Assembly: GCA_000509225.1 (NCBI GenBank) | Contig: BAOK01000002.1 | Span: forward strand, 190,496 to 254,495 | From: Parvibaculaceae bacterium Mf 1.05b.01 | GTDB taxonomy: Bacteria; Pseudomonadota; Alphaproteobacteria; Parvibaculales; Parvibaculaceae | Direction: 5' to 3' | DNA: 64,000 bases | Shown here: piece after piece, positions 10,119 to 19,617 of the stretch | Position numbering within the stretch: position 1 is the first letter of the stretch | Layout: each line of letters starts with the position of its first letter | Translations under genes and position numbers: made by a program | The notes under the pieces: model-generated | What the model was told of the DNA's origin: nothing | The model's input: only the letters and a program-made list of their open reading frames with translations | Database searches by the model: none

Positions 10119-10138
10119 AAGACCTTCGTTAAGGTCTT
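10119..10138. other. Hairpin between parA and parB
   Basis: A perfect 8-bp stem AAGACCTT / AAGGTCTT with a CGTT loop lies 55 bp after the parA stop. No run of T follows, so it is not a classic Rho-independent terminator. It may still help define the parA mRNA end or attenuate reading into parB. The rest of the 229-bp gap shows no coding potential. Confidence 0.4.
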
Positions 10139-10293
10139 GAAAAGATTCACAAATGGCGCTACCGGGCCCTACTTTCTGGCCCTAACGTCAAAAACTCAAG
10201 GTTTCGTGGGGCCTCGCCGGATGAGACCCGCGGTGTGGCAGGACGGGTCCGAGCACAAGGCTTCTGTCTTGCTTAAGGAAAGAGGAGACCGTG

Positions 10294-11190
10294 ATGGTCG
10301 ATGAGAGTGCTGGAAAAAATCGACTGGGCCGCGGGCTTGCCGCGCTGATCGGCGATGATGCAGCGGTCGCACTCGGCGACGAGACGGCGCCGGCGCCTAA
10401 AGGTGTCCGAGAGGTCCCTATTGAGTTTTTGCGCGCCAATCCCTTTCAGCCGCGCCAGATCTTTAAAACAGGTGATTTGGATGATCTGACGGAATCGATC
10501 CGGGAAAAGGGCATTTTACAGCCCATTATGGTGCGTCCTGCGCCAGGCGGATCTGAGAATGAGTTTGAGATTGTCGCTGGTGAACGCCGATGGCGCGCAG
10601 CGCAGGCAGCGCAGCTCCATGACGTGCCAATTGTTGTTAAAGACCTCAATGACAATGAATCGCTTGAAATTGCGATTATTGAGAATGTGCAGCGGGCGGA
10701 CCTTAATCCGATTGAAGAAGCGGCGGGCTATCAGCGTCTCGTGGACCAATTCACCTACACTCAGGATCAGCTCTCCAGGATGATCGGTAAGAGCCGGTCC
10801 CATGTTGCCAATACGCTTCGGCTGCTCAGCCTGCCCTCGGGTGTGCAAGATTTCCTATCGAGTGGCGCGCTGAGTGCGGGGCACGCGCGGGCTTTGATTG
10901 GCCACCCGCAGGCCGAGACGCTTGCGAAAGAAATTGCAGATAAGGGTCTGTCCGTTCGAGAGGCCGAAGCGCTCACACGCAAGCCAGAGTCCGGTTCACC
11001 CAAGAGCAAAAGTGGATCGTCGCCGAAGCTGAAAGATGCCGACACCGTGGCGCTTGAAAAGAACATCACAAATGCGCTGGGCTTGAGTGTGTCCATCAAT
11101 CATAAGGGTGAGAAGGGTGGCACGGTGAATGTCAGCTATACCTCGCTTGAGCAGCTTGATGAGATATGCCGCCGCTTGTCTCGGGTCTAG
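10294..11190 (+). CDS. parB: Chromosome partitioning protein ParB
   Basis: ParB binds parS and spreads along DNA using CTP. The 298-residue protein shows the N-terminal ParB/Sulfiredoxin-like domain with the IRANPFQPR-type start, GERRWRAAQ (box II) and IIENVQRADLNPIEEA. A helix-turn-helix follows around TQDQLSRMIGKSRSHVANTLRLL, then a low-complexity Ser/Lys/Gly linker and a C-terminal dimerisation domain. The ATG at 10294 is chosen over a GTG at 10291 because AGAGGAG then sits 6 bases upstream. It is convergent with holA. Confidence 0.97.
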   Translation: MVDESAGKNRLGRGLAALIGDDAAVALGDETAPAPKGVREVPIEFLRANPFQPRQIFKTGDLDDLTESIREKGILQPIMVRPAPGGSENEFEIVAGERRWRAAQAAQLHDVPIVVKDLNDNESLEIAIIENVQRADLNPIEEAAGYQRLVDQFTYTQDQLSRMIGKSRSHVANTLRLLSLPSGVQDFLSSGALSAGHARALIGHPQAETLAKEIADKGLSVREAEALTRKPESGSPKSKSGSSPKLKDADTVALEKNITNALGLSVSINHKGEKGGTVNVSYTSLEQLDEICRRLSRV

Positions 11191-11254
11191 CTCGTCCGTT
11201 TACGGATAAAACTCCTCCAGTTGACTCAAACGTCATGTGCTTAGAGATATGGTT

Positions 11255-12319
11255 TTATCTCCGACCCCCAGACCGGGCGCCGGACCGGGCGCCGGACCGG
11301 GCGCCTTGTGCAACGCGCATCAGGGCCTGCGCGCAGATGGCGCGGTCGGGCAGGCCGGTTGTTTTGCATTGCCGGTCGGCATCACCAAGAAGGCTGAGTG
11401 CGCGCTCCAGGCGTTTTCGATCCCACAGCCCGCATTGTCTTTTCATGGAGGCGGAGCGTTTGAAGTGAACCGGTGGCCTCAATGCTTTGATTGCCGCTTC
11501 TCTGTCGCTACCGGCTTCCATGCGCCCCAACACTAAATGCAATTGCTGCACGTGCCGGGTCATGGCGATGAGGATGGCGACCGGCGCCGTGTCTGCTTCG
11601 GACGCTTTGGCCAACGCAACGTCCAGCGCACCGAAATCCCCAATGGCCGCCGCATCGACAATGTCATCAAGCCGGGTCGCGGCGGTGTCTCCGATGCAGG
11701 CAGTAACGTCCGCCAGCGCAATGCTGCCGGCGTCAGGATCTGATTGCATGTAGAGGATCAGTTTATCGAGTTCCTGCAGTGTTACGCCACGGTCGCTGCC
11801 CAAATGACTTGTAAGATAGGCAAAAGCATCTGGGTCGGCGCGGAGGCCGGCTTGCCGTAGCCGTTCTTCGATAACCCGTTCCAGCGTGCGTGCATCATCA
11901 GCATAGCAAGGCAGGGCGGCGCCGTTTTTGGCGGCCTCTAGGGCTTTACGTAAGCTCGATCTCGGGGTCAGATCGCCACCCTCCAGAAGGATGAGGGCAT
12001 CACCTGCCGGCGTTTCGAGAAATGACTTCACTGTTTTTGTAAGAGCATCGCCTGCGTGCCTTACCCGCACGACACGGCGCCCGCCCATCATAGAAATGGC
12101 AGCGGCTTCGTCTGCGAGACGTGCGGGGTCCTGCCTAAGATCCGTATCGGCGAGGTCGGTCATGCGAAAAGGGTCGCTCAGATCGTCCAGGACCGTTCTG
12201 GCCATCCGGTTTGCCCGTTCTCGCACAAGACCCTGATCAGGACCAAAAATGAGAATGACCTGTGCTGCCGGATCAGGGTTGGCAACGAACCGGTCAATGT
12301 CGCCTGCACGCAGTTTCAT
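11255..12319 (-). CDS. holA: DNA polymerase III subunit delta
   Basis: HolA is the delta subunit of the clamp loader, which opens the sliding clamp. The 354-residue protein begins with MKLRAGDIDRFVANPDP and has the delta-subunit features LIFGPDQGLVRERA and LDDIVDAAAIGD. It is the last gene of the minus-strand leuS-lptE-holA run, a common alphaproteobacterial order. The C-terminus ends in a tandem Gly-Ala-Arg-Ser repeat encoded by a 12-bp DNA repeat, which probably extends the protein without affecting its fold. Confidence 0.95.
   Translation of the reverse strand: MKLRAGDIDRFVANPDPAAQVILIFGPDQGLVRERANRMARTVLDDLSDPFRMTDLADTDLRQDPARLADEAAAISMMGGRRVVRVRHAGDALTKTVKSFLETPAGDALILLEGGDLTPRSSLRKALEAAKNGAALPCYADDARTLERVIEERLRQAGLRADPDAFAYLTSHLGSDRGVTLQELDKLILYMQSDPDAGSIALADVTACIGDTAATRLDDIVDAAAIGDFGALDVALAKASEADTAPVAILIAMTRHVQQLHLVLGRMEAGSDREAAIKALRPPVHFKRSASMKRQCGLWDRKRLERALSLLGDADRQCKTTGLPDRAICAQALMRVAQGARSGARSGARSGGRR
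11271..11305. repeat. 12-bp in-frame tandem repeat in the 3' end of holA
   Basis: Nearly three copies of GACCGGGCGCCG lie head to tail. They encode the repeated GARS tetrapeptide at the HolA C-terminus. Because the unit is a multiple of three, copy-number change would keep the frame. This is a likely slippage site with variable copy number between strains. Confidence 0.9.
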
Positions 12320-12366
12320 GTGGTCGCCTTGATCAGTAGGGGTCGCGGATCGAAGGATGCACCTGG

Positions 12367-12873
12367 TTACATTCCCTGGCGCTCAAGATAGATGGCGAGT
12401 TTTGTCTGGATCTCTTCGGCCACCTGGCTTGCAACGCGCGCTTCCGCATCACGCTCGGCAATGATGTTGGCAAACTCCGAGGGCACGCGGTTATAGGCGA
12501 CAATCCCAAACGCTTTTGCCTCATACACGGTTTCGCCTGTCTCTATAGAGTTCAGACCGAAGCTCGTTCTGAGGGTCAGGTTGGACCGCGTGACTTCAGT
12601 GTCTTGTTGGATCGCAACGTCAGACTCTATCAGCTGTGACGTGAGCACCAGGACATATTGCGGCGCAACCAGGCTGTTCGCGTTCAGCTTGTCTTCAAGT
12701 GCAATGCGCAGCGCCCGATTTACCCGATCTCCCGTTGCCTGCACTGTGATAGATGCAAGGCTGGCGACAATACCCTCGCTCTGATTGCGGGGTGCGTAGA
12801 GCGGTGTGAAGCCGCAGGCGCTGATAAACAGGCTGAGCACCAGTGTTGTTGCGAGCACCTGAAATCGCTTCAT
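12367..12873 (-). CDS. lptE: LPS assembly lipoprotein LptE
   Basis: LptE is the outer-membrane lipoprotein that plugs the LptD barrel for lipopolysaccharide insertion. The 168-residue product starts at ATG 12873 with a lipoprotein signal peptide ending LFISAC, Cys20, followed by GFTPLYAP, typical of LptE. A longer upstream frame overlaps leuS and is not credible. The gene starts 10 bp after leuS and precedes holA by 47 bp, so the three are probably one operon. Confidence 0.93.
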   Translation of the reverse strand: MKRFQVLATTLVLSLFISACGFTPLYAPRNQSEGIVASLASITVQATGDRVNRALRIALEDKLNANSLVAPQYVLVLTSQLIESDVAIQQDTEVTRSNLTLRTSFGLNSIETGETVYEAKAFGIVAYNRVPSEFANIIAERDAEARVASQVAEEIQTKLAIYLERQGM

Positions 12874-12883
12874 ACCTGCCCTG

Positions 12884-15490
12884 CTATCCAACGACGACAT
12901 TGACAATCTTGCCCGGGACGACAATGACTTTCCGGACGCTCGCCTCTCCAATGGCATGTTGCACTTTCTCCTGGGCCAGGGCGGTTTCTTCCACCGTCTT
13001 CTTGTCAGCATCGACAGCGACGGTAATTTCATCCCGCCGTTTGCCGTTTACCTGAACAGCAACGGTGACTGAGTGTTCCACGAGCAGGGATGGCTCCGCA
13101 ACCGGCCAGGGCGCATCAGCGATCAATGTTTCATAGCCAAGCGACGCCCAGGCTTCTTCTGCCAGATGCGGCATCATTGGCGCGACAAGCTGGGTCAGGA
13201 TTTCAACTGCTTCGCGCCGCGCCCACTCAGCCGCCTGTTTGTCTCCCGGCTTGAAAGCGGAGAGGGCATTGCTGAGCTCGTAGATCTTTGCGACGGCGCG
13301 GTTGAATCCGAGCTGATCAAGGTCGGCTGTGATTGCCTCCAGCGCCTTGTGCACCGTCCGCCGCAGCTCCTCAGCGGGTGCATCAAGATCTGGCATGGGG
13401 GTGCCGACTGGTGCAAGTTCGTCGAGTGTTGTCTGGATCAGGCGCCACAGGCGCTGGGTAAAGCGCCAGGCTCCTTCGACACCTTCTTCGGTCCATTGGA
13501 CATCGCGTTCTGGCGGGCTGTCGGACAACATGAACCAGCGGGCTGTATCGGCGCCATATTGATCAATAATGGCAGAGGGATCGACCGTGTTCCGTTTGGA
13601 CTTCGACATCTTTTCAATGGCGCCCACAGCGATCGGCGCGCGATTGCCGCTGTCATCCAGGTAAGGCGTATCACCGTCCCAAACGAGTTCCTCAGGGGAG
13701 ACCCAGCGCCCATCTGTGGCTTTGTAGGTTTCATGGGTCACCATGCCCTGCGTGAAGAGGCCCGCGAAAGGCTCACGGATATCCATGTGCCCGGTAGCTT
13801 TCATGGCGCGTGAGTAGAAGCGCGAATAGAGCAGGTGGAGAACGGCATGCTCAACACCGCCGATATATTGATCGACCGGCAGCCAATGATTTGCGAGATC
13901 CGGCACTGTTGGGCTGGCGTCGTGGGGGGCGGTGAAGCGCGCGAAATACCAGGATGAGTCCACGAACGTGTCGAACGTGTCGGTTTCCCGGAGCGCATCC
14001 TTGTTGCATTTCGGGCAAGCAACATGTTTCCAAGTCGCATGATGCTCCAGTGGATTGCCTGGTTTGTCGAAGGTTACATCGTCCGGCAAGACAACAGGGA
14101 GCTGATCCTTGGGAACAGGGACCGTGCCGCACTGCTCGCAGTGAATGACCGGGATTGGACAGCCCCAATAGCGCTGGCGTGATATTCCCCAGTCGCGCAG
14201 GCGGTAGTTCACCGTTCCTTCGCCGAGGCCAAGCGCTTCGAGTTTTTCGATTGCGGCCCGTTTGGCGGCCTCAACCTCCAAACCGTTCAAGAAGTCCGAG
14301 TTTACCGCGACGCCGTCCCCGTCAAAGGCGGTATCGCTGGCATCTTGTTCCGTGAGGAAGGCAGAAAGATCTGTGCCTTCCAATTTCTTCGGCGCCACGA
14401 CGGTGGTGACCGGCAGCCCATATTTGCGGGCAAAATCAAGGTCACGCTGATCATGGGCCGGGCAGGCGAAAATGGCACCTGTGCCGTATTCCATGAGCAC
14501 GAAGTTTGCCACATAGACAGGCAGGGTCGCCCCGTCAACAAAGGGATGGCGGGCCTTGAGGCCCGTATCGAACCCGCGCTTCTCGGCTTTTTCTATCGCT
14601 TCTTCACTGGTCCCGAGCTGTTCGCATTCGCGGACGAAGCTTGCCAGCTCGTTGTTTGTTTCCGCGAGTTCCTTTGTCAGCGGGTGGCCAGATGAAAGGG
14701 CGCAAAAGCTCGCGCCAAAGAGCGTGTCAGGTCTTGTTGTGAAGACTTCCAGCGGGGCGTCGCGACCTTCAATGGGGAACTGAACATGGGCGCCTTCTGA
14801 TCGCCCGATCCAGTTTCGCTGCATGACGCGCACTTTGTCTGGCCAGCGCTCCAATTCATCGAGACCTGCCAACAGATCGTCGGCCATGTCGGTGATCTTG
14901 AAGAACCATTGGGTCAGCTCGCGGCGCTCAACCAGAGCGCCCGACCGCCAACCCCGGCCGTCAATGACCTGCTCATTGGCCAGGACCGTCATGTCCACTG
15001 GGTCCCAGTTCACCTGTGCGGTTTTCCGGGTTACGAGACCGGCGTCCAGCATATCCAGGAACAGCACCTGTTCTTGGGCATAGTAGCTTGGATCGCAGGT
15101 CGCAAATTCGCGGCTCCAATCGATTGCCAAACCCATTTGCTTGAGCTGGCCCCGCATGGCGTCGATATTTTTGTAGGTCCATTCGCCGGGATGAACATTG
15201 TTCTCCATGGCAGCGTTTTCGGCCGGCATGCCGAATGCGTCCCAGCCCATAGGGTGCAGCACGTCATATCCTTGTGCTTTCCTGAAGCGCGCGATGACGT
15301 CGCCCATGGTGTAGTTGCGCACATGGCCCATATGAATGCGCCCGGACGGATAGGGGAACATTTCCAGGACGTAATATTTGCCGGCACTTCCCTCACGCGG
15401 CTGATCGGGCGCCTCGAAAGTCTGAGAGTCTTCCCAGACTTTCTGCCATTTGGTCTCTGTGGTTTTCGCGTTGTAGCGATCGGCGGACAT
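12884..15490 (-). CDS. leuS: Leucine--tRNA ligase
   Basis: LeuS charges tRNA-Leu in the cytosol. The 868-residue class I synthetase has the HIGH-type motif HMGH at 53-56 (within [14 protein letters not shown]) and the KMSKS motif followed by KRNTVDPS in the C-terminal half. The inserted editing domain and the anticodon-binding region are present, giving the normal bacterial length. It is first in the leuS-lptE-holA operon. The upstream 212-bp gap to the DUF3576 gene shows no further gene. Confidence 0.98.
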   Translation of the reverse strand: MSADRYNAKTTETKWQKVWEDSQTFEAPDQPREGSAGKYYVLEMFPYPSGRIHMGHVRNYTMGDVIARFRKAQGYDVLHPMGWDAFGMPAENAAMENNVHPGEWTYKNIDAMRGQLKQMGLAIDWSREFATCDPSYYAQEQVLFLDMLDAGLVTRKTAQVNWDPVDMTVLANEQVIDGRGWRSGALVERRELTQWFFKITDMADDLLAGLDELERWPDKVRVMQRNWIGRSEGAHVQFPIEGRDAPLEVFTTRPDTLFGASFCALSSGHPLTKELAETNNELASFVRECEQLGTSEEAIEKAEKRGFDTGLKARHPFVDGATLPVYVANFVLMEYGTGAIFACPAHDQRDLDFARKYGLPVTTVVAPKKLEGTDLSAFLTEQDASDTAFDGDGVAVNSDFLNGLEVEAAKRAAIEKLEALGLGEGTVNYRLRDWGISRQRYWGCPIPVIHCEQCGTVPVPKDQLPVVLPDDVTFDKPGNPLEHHATWKHVACPKCNKDALRETDTFDTFVDSSWYFARFTAPHDASPTVPDLANHWLPVDQYIGGVEHAVLHLLYSRFYSRAMKATGHMDIREPFAGLFTQGMVTHETYKATDGRWVSPEELVWDGDTPYLDDSGNRAPIAVGAIEKMSKSKRNTVDPSAIIDQYGADTARWFMLSDSPPERDVQWTEEGVEGAWRFTQRLWRLIQTTLDELAPVGTPMPDLDAPAEELRRTVHKALEAITADLDQLGFNRAVAKIYELSNALSAFKPGDKQAAEWARREAVEILTQLVAPMMPHLAEEAWASLGYETLIADAPWPVAEPSLLVEHSVTVAVQVNGKRRDEITVAVDADKKTVEETALAQEKVQHAIGEASVRKVIVVPGKIVNVVVG

Positions 15491-15702
15491 GTGAACTCTT
15501 CAAATTAGAAAAACTGGATTGATGCGCATCAGGTGCAACTATTGCTGCAACCCTCTGCCTCTTTTGCATCGGAATGTGCCAAGGGGCAAGTTTTTGGGGG
15601 GCAAGGTTCGCGTCGGCTGCTCGTTCAGAACGAACAGCTCTGGCCTGTCTTTTCGGGGGGTGCCCTGCTAGGAGTGGGTCGTCCAGATGGGCGGATAGGC
15701 AA

Positions 15703-16296
15703 TTAGCCTTCGTCTGCCTCTAGGGTGTTGACCCGAAGTTCCCTTGCTCTCATGAGGATCGCATTTTCCAACTGGACGCTTGTCGCGGCGTTGGCGCCTG
15801 CATCACGCCATTCATCACCTGCTCGTTCCTGGCGGAAAACAGCGACTTTCAAGCCGTCAGCCCGAAGCCGTTTATCGAGAATATAAACGGTGAGCTTGAA
15901 GCGCTCTGTTGGGGTGGCCGGGTCTGAATACCAGTCAGTGATGATTACGCCACCGAAAGGGTCCGCAGAAGCCAAAGGAACAAAGGAGACTGTGTCGAGA
16001 GAGGCGCGCCAGAGGAAGCTGTTCACGCCGATCCCGCCGCCGCCGCTCTGCCCATCATTGCTGTCTCCGCCAAACAGGACCAGCCCGTCTTCACCGAAGA
16101 TACTCTCGCGCTCAGCGTTTGGATCAGGATTGGGATTTGTCGGTCCACGCCCGCCTGTCGTTGTGGGAAAGCTCGAGTCACTTGGCCCACATGCCGCAAG
16201 CATGAGTGCAACTGAGGCTGCCGCAAGAACCTTTTTGAGGGTTCCTGATTTTCCGGTCATTTCGGATGTTGCGGCAAAAATTGGTGAAAAACTCAT
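15703..16296 (-). CDS. DUF3576 domain-containing lipoprotein
   Basis: A 197-residue secreted lipoprotein of the DUF3576 family, found mainly in Alphaproteobacteria. The signal peptide ends LMLAAC (Cys36), followed by a Pro/Asn/Gly-rich linker. The family core is FLWRASLDTVSFVPLASADPF, then GGVIITDWYSDP. Function is unknown; its fixed position upstream of leuS-lptE suggests an envelope role. A GAGG lies 11 bases upstream of the ATG at 16296; an internal ATG at 16260 would give a shorter signal peptide and is a possible alternative. Confidence 0.88.
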   Translation of the reverse strand: MSFSPIFAATSEMTGKSGTLKKVLAAASVALMLAACGPSDSSFPTTTGGRGPTNPNPDPNAERESIFGEDGLVLFGGDSNDGQSGGGGIGVNSFLWRASLDTVSFVPLASADPFGGVIITDWYSDPATPTERFKLTVYILDKRLRADGLKVAVFRQERAGDEWRDAGANAATSVQLENAILMRARELRVNTLEADEG

Positions 16297-16908
16297 TGTC
16301 GACTTGGCCTCTAGCTTTTTGGGCGTTTCCCGAGTGCGGCACGGCTCTTATTACCCGCCACACTACATTTTGCACACCGTGACCGAAAGTCTGAAGGTGA
16401 GCAAGTTTTCCCTCTGATTTCAGGCGTTTATATCGACTAAAGGCCCATGCGTCTATGGCAGAAGTGTAGCGGTAATTCAGCGCCTTCCCGGTGTTTGGCG
16501 CGCAAGCGTCAGCGCGATCGTTTTCACTGGCGCGTGCTCTGGATGCGTTTTGGGCGATCCGCTAACGTCCAACTGATGCAGAAAGATCACAGTTCGATCT
16601 GGCCACGTCGCCAAGATTGGAAATTCTCTTCAGGTTTCAAGCCCATGGAGGCCGGTAGTACTTTGTTAACCATATGGAAACCACTTGTGACGTTTACGCA
16701 ACATTGCGCCAGTTTTGAGGCAAAACGGAGCGACCTTTGCTTGACGGTGGCACCCTACTCGGGATTAATCGGCATACGCGCTCGGGGGGGCATTAAGTCG
16801 GCCCGGCGGTGAAGTGGACCAGAGCAGTGGTGCTTTCAATTGAAAGCGGTTTCCGTTGATTTGGACATTTTGTATTTGAACAGCTAATTGCTGAACTGCG
16901 AGGAACAA
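16297..16908. other. 612-bp intergenic region upstream of the porin gene
   Basis: No convincing gene is seen here. One 121-codon plus-strand frame (16447-16812) has no ribosome site and a composition unlike a protein. The right part holds the likely porin promoter. The long leader from the predicted promoter to the porin ATG, about 130 bp, leaves room for post-transcriptional control of the porin mRNA, but I see no known riboregulator. Confidence 0.5.
16741..16769 (+). promoter_or_regulatory. Candidate sigma-70-type promoter of the porin gene
   Basis: TTGACG at 16741-16746 and ATTAAT at 16764-16769 are separated by 17 bp. They sit 140 bp upstream of the porin ATG on the same strand. The -35 box matches 5 of 6 consensus bases, and the -10 box 4 of 6. 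This is a sequence match only. Confidence 0.4.
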
Positions 16909-18036
16909 ATGAAAAAGACACTTCTTGGGACGACAGCTCTCGTCTCGGCTGGTCTGGTAGCCGGTCCGGCTCTTGCAAGCGATCCGCTCACCGTTACGGT
17001 TAGCGGCTCCGTTGTAACGGGCTTCTATTTCGTCGACATGGACACCGTTGGTGGCATCGACGCTGACGACACTAAAGTTGCTGTTGTTGCACGTAACGTA
17101 GACATCGTTGCTTCTGGTACGCTGGACAATGGTCTGGTTGCTGGTGCTGCTCTTAAAGTGCAGCTTGGCGATGATGAAGGTAACGCGCTTAACACTGGCG
17201 ATGACGCAACTTTCTCGGAAGTGTACACTTTCCTTGAAGGTGGCTTCGGTCGTGTTGAACTTGGTGCGACAGACGGTGCTGCATTCAAGATGCACTACAC
17301 GTCTCCTTGGTTCGTTCCAGGTAACGGCGTTGACTCACCAAACATCTACAACATGAACAATGGTGGTGTGACCTTCTCTTCACGCACATCAACGTTCTCG
17401 TTGCTGGCTGAAGATGACAACAAGATCTCATACTTCACACCTCGCCTTGCTGGCTTCCAGCTCGGTGCATCGTTCACACCAGACACCGCAGCTAACGATC
17501 CAGTTGCAAACGGCTTTGGTCTGAGCGCAACAAACAGCTCTGTTGAAGATGTGTTCGAAGTCGCTCTGAACTATGCAGGCGAATTCGGTGGCGTGTCAGT
17601 TGGTGCTGACGTGTTCTACGTAACTGGTGAAGCACCTGGTGCGGGCGCAACTGGTGACCCAACCGAACAGGGTGTTGGTGCAAGCCTCGGCTGGGGTGGT
17701 TTCACTCTCGGTGGTGCTTACACGCAGACCGAAGACATCACTGTACGTACACAGCGTCTCGTAACGACAGGCAACGAGTCTGACACATGGACTGTTGGCC
17801 TTGCCTACGGTTCAGGTCCTTGGACAGTTGGTGCTGCATACTTCGAATCTGAAACTGAAAACACTACAGGCGTGAGCCTTGGTGAAAACAGCTTCATCCA
17901 GGTTGGTGGCGGATACTCGCTCGGCGCTGGTGTTGATGTTGGTCTGGATATCCAGATCATCGAAGACCAGGCTGGTGCGGCTGCAACGGAAGTTGACAGC
18001 ACGTCAGCGGGTGTTGTTCTGGCAATTTCTTTCTAA
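16909..18036 (+). CDS. Outer-membrane porin
   Basis: A 375-residue outer-membrane beta-barrel porin. It starts at ATG 16909 with a GCGAGGA ribosome site and an N-terminal signal peptide ending ALAS around residue 24. The mature part is rich in Gly, Thr, Asp and alternating aromatic residues and ends in a terminal Phe (VVLAISF), the usual barrel-assembly signal. It resembles the Gram-negative porin (OmpC-like) family of Alphaproteobacteria. Codon use (many GTT, GCT, GGT, AAC) differs from its GC-rich neighbours and fits very high expression. A strong terminator follows. Confidence 0.92.
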   Translation: MKKTLLGTTALVSAGLVAGPALASDPLTVTVSGSVVTGFYFVDMDTVGGIDADDTKVAVVARNVDIVASGTLDNGLVAGAALKVQLGDDEGNALNTGDDATFSEVYTFLEGGFGRVELGATDGAAFKMHYTSPWFVPGNGVDSPNIYNMNNGGVTFSSRTSTFSLLAEDDNKISYFTPRLAGFQLGASFTPDTAANDPVANGFGLSATNSSVEDVFEVALNYAGEFGGVSVGADVFYVTGEAPGAGATGDPTEQGVGASLGWGGFTLGGAYTQTEDITVRTQRLVTTGNESDTWTVGLAYGSGPWTVGAAYFESETENTTGVSLGENSFIQVGGGYSLGAGVDVGLDIQIIEDQAGAAATEVDSTSAGVVLAISF

Positions 18037-18060
18037 GAAGTTTCCAAACCTAGAATTTGA

Positions 18061-18091
18061 GAGAGCGGGTTTCGGCCCGCTCTCTTTTTTT
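18061..18091 (+). terminator. Rho-independent terminator of the porin gene
   Basis: A perfect 9-bp stem GAGAGCGGG / CCCGCTCTC with a 6-base loop is followed by seven T. It lies 24 bp after the porin stop codon. This is one of the clearest terminators in the window. Confidence 0.95.
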
Positions 18092-18169
18092 GTGCCCGAT
18101 TTTTGGTTGAGCTTTGCTTTGTGCTAGAAAGCGGTTCTCTTTAAGTCTTCGTTTGTTTTGGAGGCCCTG

Positions 18170-19006
18170 ATGGGCGGCATTATCTGGCTCGCGTCCTATC
18201 CAAAGTCCGGCAATACGTGGATGCGGTCATTTCTCCACAATCTGCTGCGCAATGCGCATGAGCCAGTTGATATCAATGAGCTTGACCATTTTTGTATTGG
18301 CGAAAGCGCCTCAGGCCCATACCGCAAATATGCCGAGACGCCGGTTGACCAGATCGACCATGAAAGTCTCGCCAAGTTGCGCCCGAAAGTGCATGAGGAT
18401 TTCACGCATTATTTTCCTGACTCCGTTTTTGTGAAGACCCACAACTTCCTAGGGGAGTGGCATGGAGTGCCATTGCACAATATGGACGTGACGGTCGGGG
18501 GCATTTATGTCCTGCGCAACCCACTGGACGTTGTGCTCTCCATGACTCATCATTTTGGGGATGATGTGGATGGTGTCATCCGCCGGATGGCGAATGAAGG
18601 GGCGCTCACAGAGGCGGGGTCCACCCATGTTCCGGAGTTTCATTCATCCTGGTCAACGCATGTGAAGAGCTGGACGGGTCAGCCGAACCCCCAATTGCTG
18701 GTTGTTCGATATGAAGACCTGCAGGCCAAACCGCGCAAATTTTTCAAACAGGTGACGAATTTCCTTGGGCTTAAAGTGAAGAGCGAACGGCTGGAACGGT
18801 CAATCCGTAACGCGTCCTTCAAGGCGTTAAAGCGCCAGGAAGAGCAAAAGGGCTTTAAGGAAAAATCGGAGTTCGCCCAGTCCTTCTTTCGGGAAGGGAA
18901 AACCGAACAATGGCGTGAGGCGCTCACGGAGGATCAAATCAAACAGATCATCTCTGATCATCGCGACCAGATGGAACGTTTCGACTATATTCCAGAGGGT
19001 TACTAA
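18170..19006 (+). CDS. Sulfotransferase domain-containing protein
   Basis: A 278-residue protein of the sulfotransferase family, which moves sulfate from PAPS to a hydroxyl or amine acceptor. The 5'-phosphosulfate-binding motif YPKSGNTW lies at residues 10-17, and the 3'-phosphate-binding segment YVLRNPLDVVLSMTHH lies in the middle. The ATG at 18170 has GGAG 6 bases upstream. The 3' end overlaps the convergent thiE-like gene by 4 bp. The acceptor is unknown. A second, TPR-fused sulfotransferase lies 3 kb downstream. Confidence 0.9.
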   Translation: MGGIIWLASYPKSGNTWMRSFLHNLLRNAHEPVDINELDHFCIGESASGPYRKYAETPVDQIDHESLAKLRPKVHEDFTHYFPDSVFVKTHNFLGEWHGVPLHNMDVTVGGIYVLRNPLDVVLSMTHHFGDDVDGVIRRMANEGALTEAGSTHVPEFHSSWSTHVKSWTGQPNPQLLVVRYEDLQAKPRKFFKQVTNFLGLKVKSERLERSIRNASFKALKRQEEQKGFKEKSEFAQSFFREGKTEQWREALTEDQIKQIISDHRDQMERFDYIPEGY

Positions 19007-19617
19007 GCTGCAGAGACCGTTGCCCATCCTGCCAGGTTGGGGATGCTCACCAATCTCTTTACAGACGAAGATGTAACGCCACCCAGGGCATAGACAGGCA
19101 TCGCTGCGAGTGCGGCGAGCTTGGCGAACCTAATGACACCGAGCGTTTGTGCTCCGGGATGACTTCCCGTTGCATATACAGGCGAGACCAGCACCGCATC
19201 AGCGCCCGCTGAGGCGGCGTGTCTTACTTCCACTTCTGAATGTGCAGAGGCTGTCACGAGCCATCCCGGCTTCACTCGCTCTTTCCAATTCCCGCCGCGT
19301 TTTGTCATCCAGGCAGGAAGGTGAAGCCCGTCTGCCTGCACCTCGCAAGCGAGATGGTGATCGCCCGCTACAAGAAAGGGTGTTCCATTGGTCTTGCAGG
19401 CCTCTCGGAGGACACGGGCGAGCGCCAGACGATCGTCGCGCGTCCATTCATAGTGGCGGTAGATCAGGGCATCGGTTGGTTTGAGGTGCGCGACCTGCGC
19501 GGACGGATCAATCTCTCGTGCGGCATCTGTTAACACAAACCGGGAAGGTAGCTGTCGGTGTCTGCTTGTCACAGGCGACCGCCGCGCATAGTGTGCGCCC
19601 CATGTCTGATCTCCCAC
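19003..19617 (-). CDS. Thiamine phosphate synthase/TenI-like TIM-barrel protein
   Basis: A roughly 200-residue protein related to ThiE/TenI. Recognisable parts are RFVLTDAARE near the N-terminus, VQADGLHLP, HSEVEVRHAASAGADAVLVSPVY and VYALGGV near the C-terminus, matching the order of ThiE strands. ThiE joins the pyrimidine and thiazole halves of thiamine; TenI relatives aromatise thiazole. No other thi genes are nearby, so the exact reaction is uncertain. The GTG at 19617 has GGAAG upstream but overlaps the divergent YggS gene; a GTG at 19572 is an alternative start. Confidence 0.8.
   Translation of the reverse strand: MGDQTWGAHYARRSPVTSRHRQLPSRFVLTDAAREIDPSAQVAHLKPTDALIYRHYEWTRDDRLALARVLREACKTNGTPFLVAGDHHLACEVQADGLHLPAWMTKRGGNWKERVKPGWLVTASAHSEVEVRHAASAGADAVLVSPVYATGSHPGAQTLGVIRFAKLAALAAMPVYALGGVTSSSVKRLVSIPNLAGWATVSAA

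Noticed and set aside
10065-10293. Additional centromere or replication origin between parA and parB
   Set aside because: No parS copy, DnaA box cluster or AT-rich unwinding stretch is visible.
16447-16812. 121-codon plus-strand frame upstream of the porin
   Set aside because: No ribosome site, odd composition rich in Arg, Ser and Trp, and it overlaps the predicted porin promoter.
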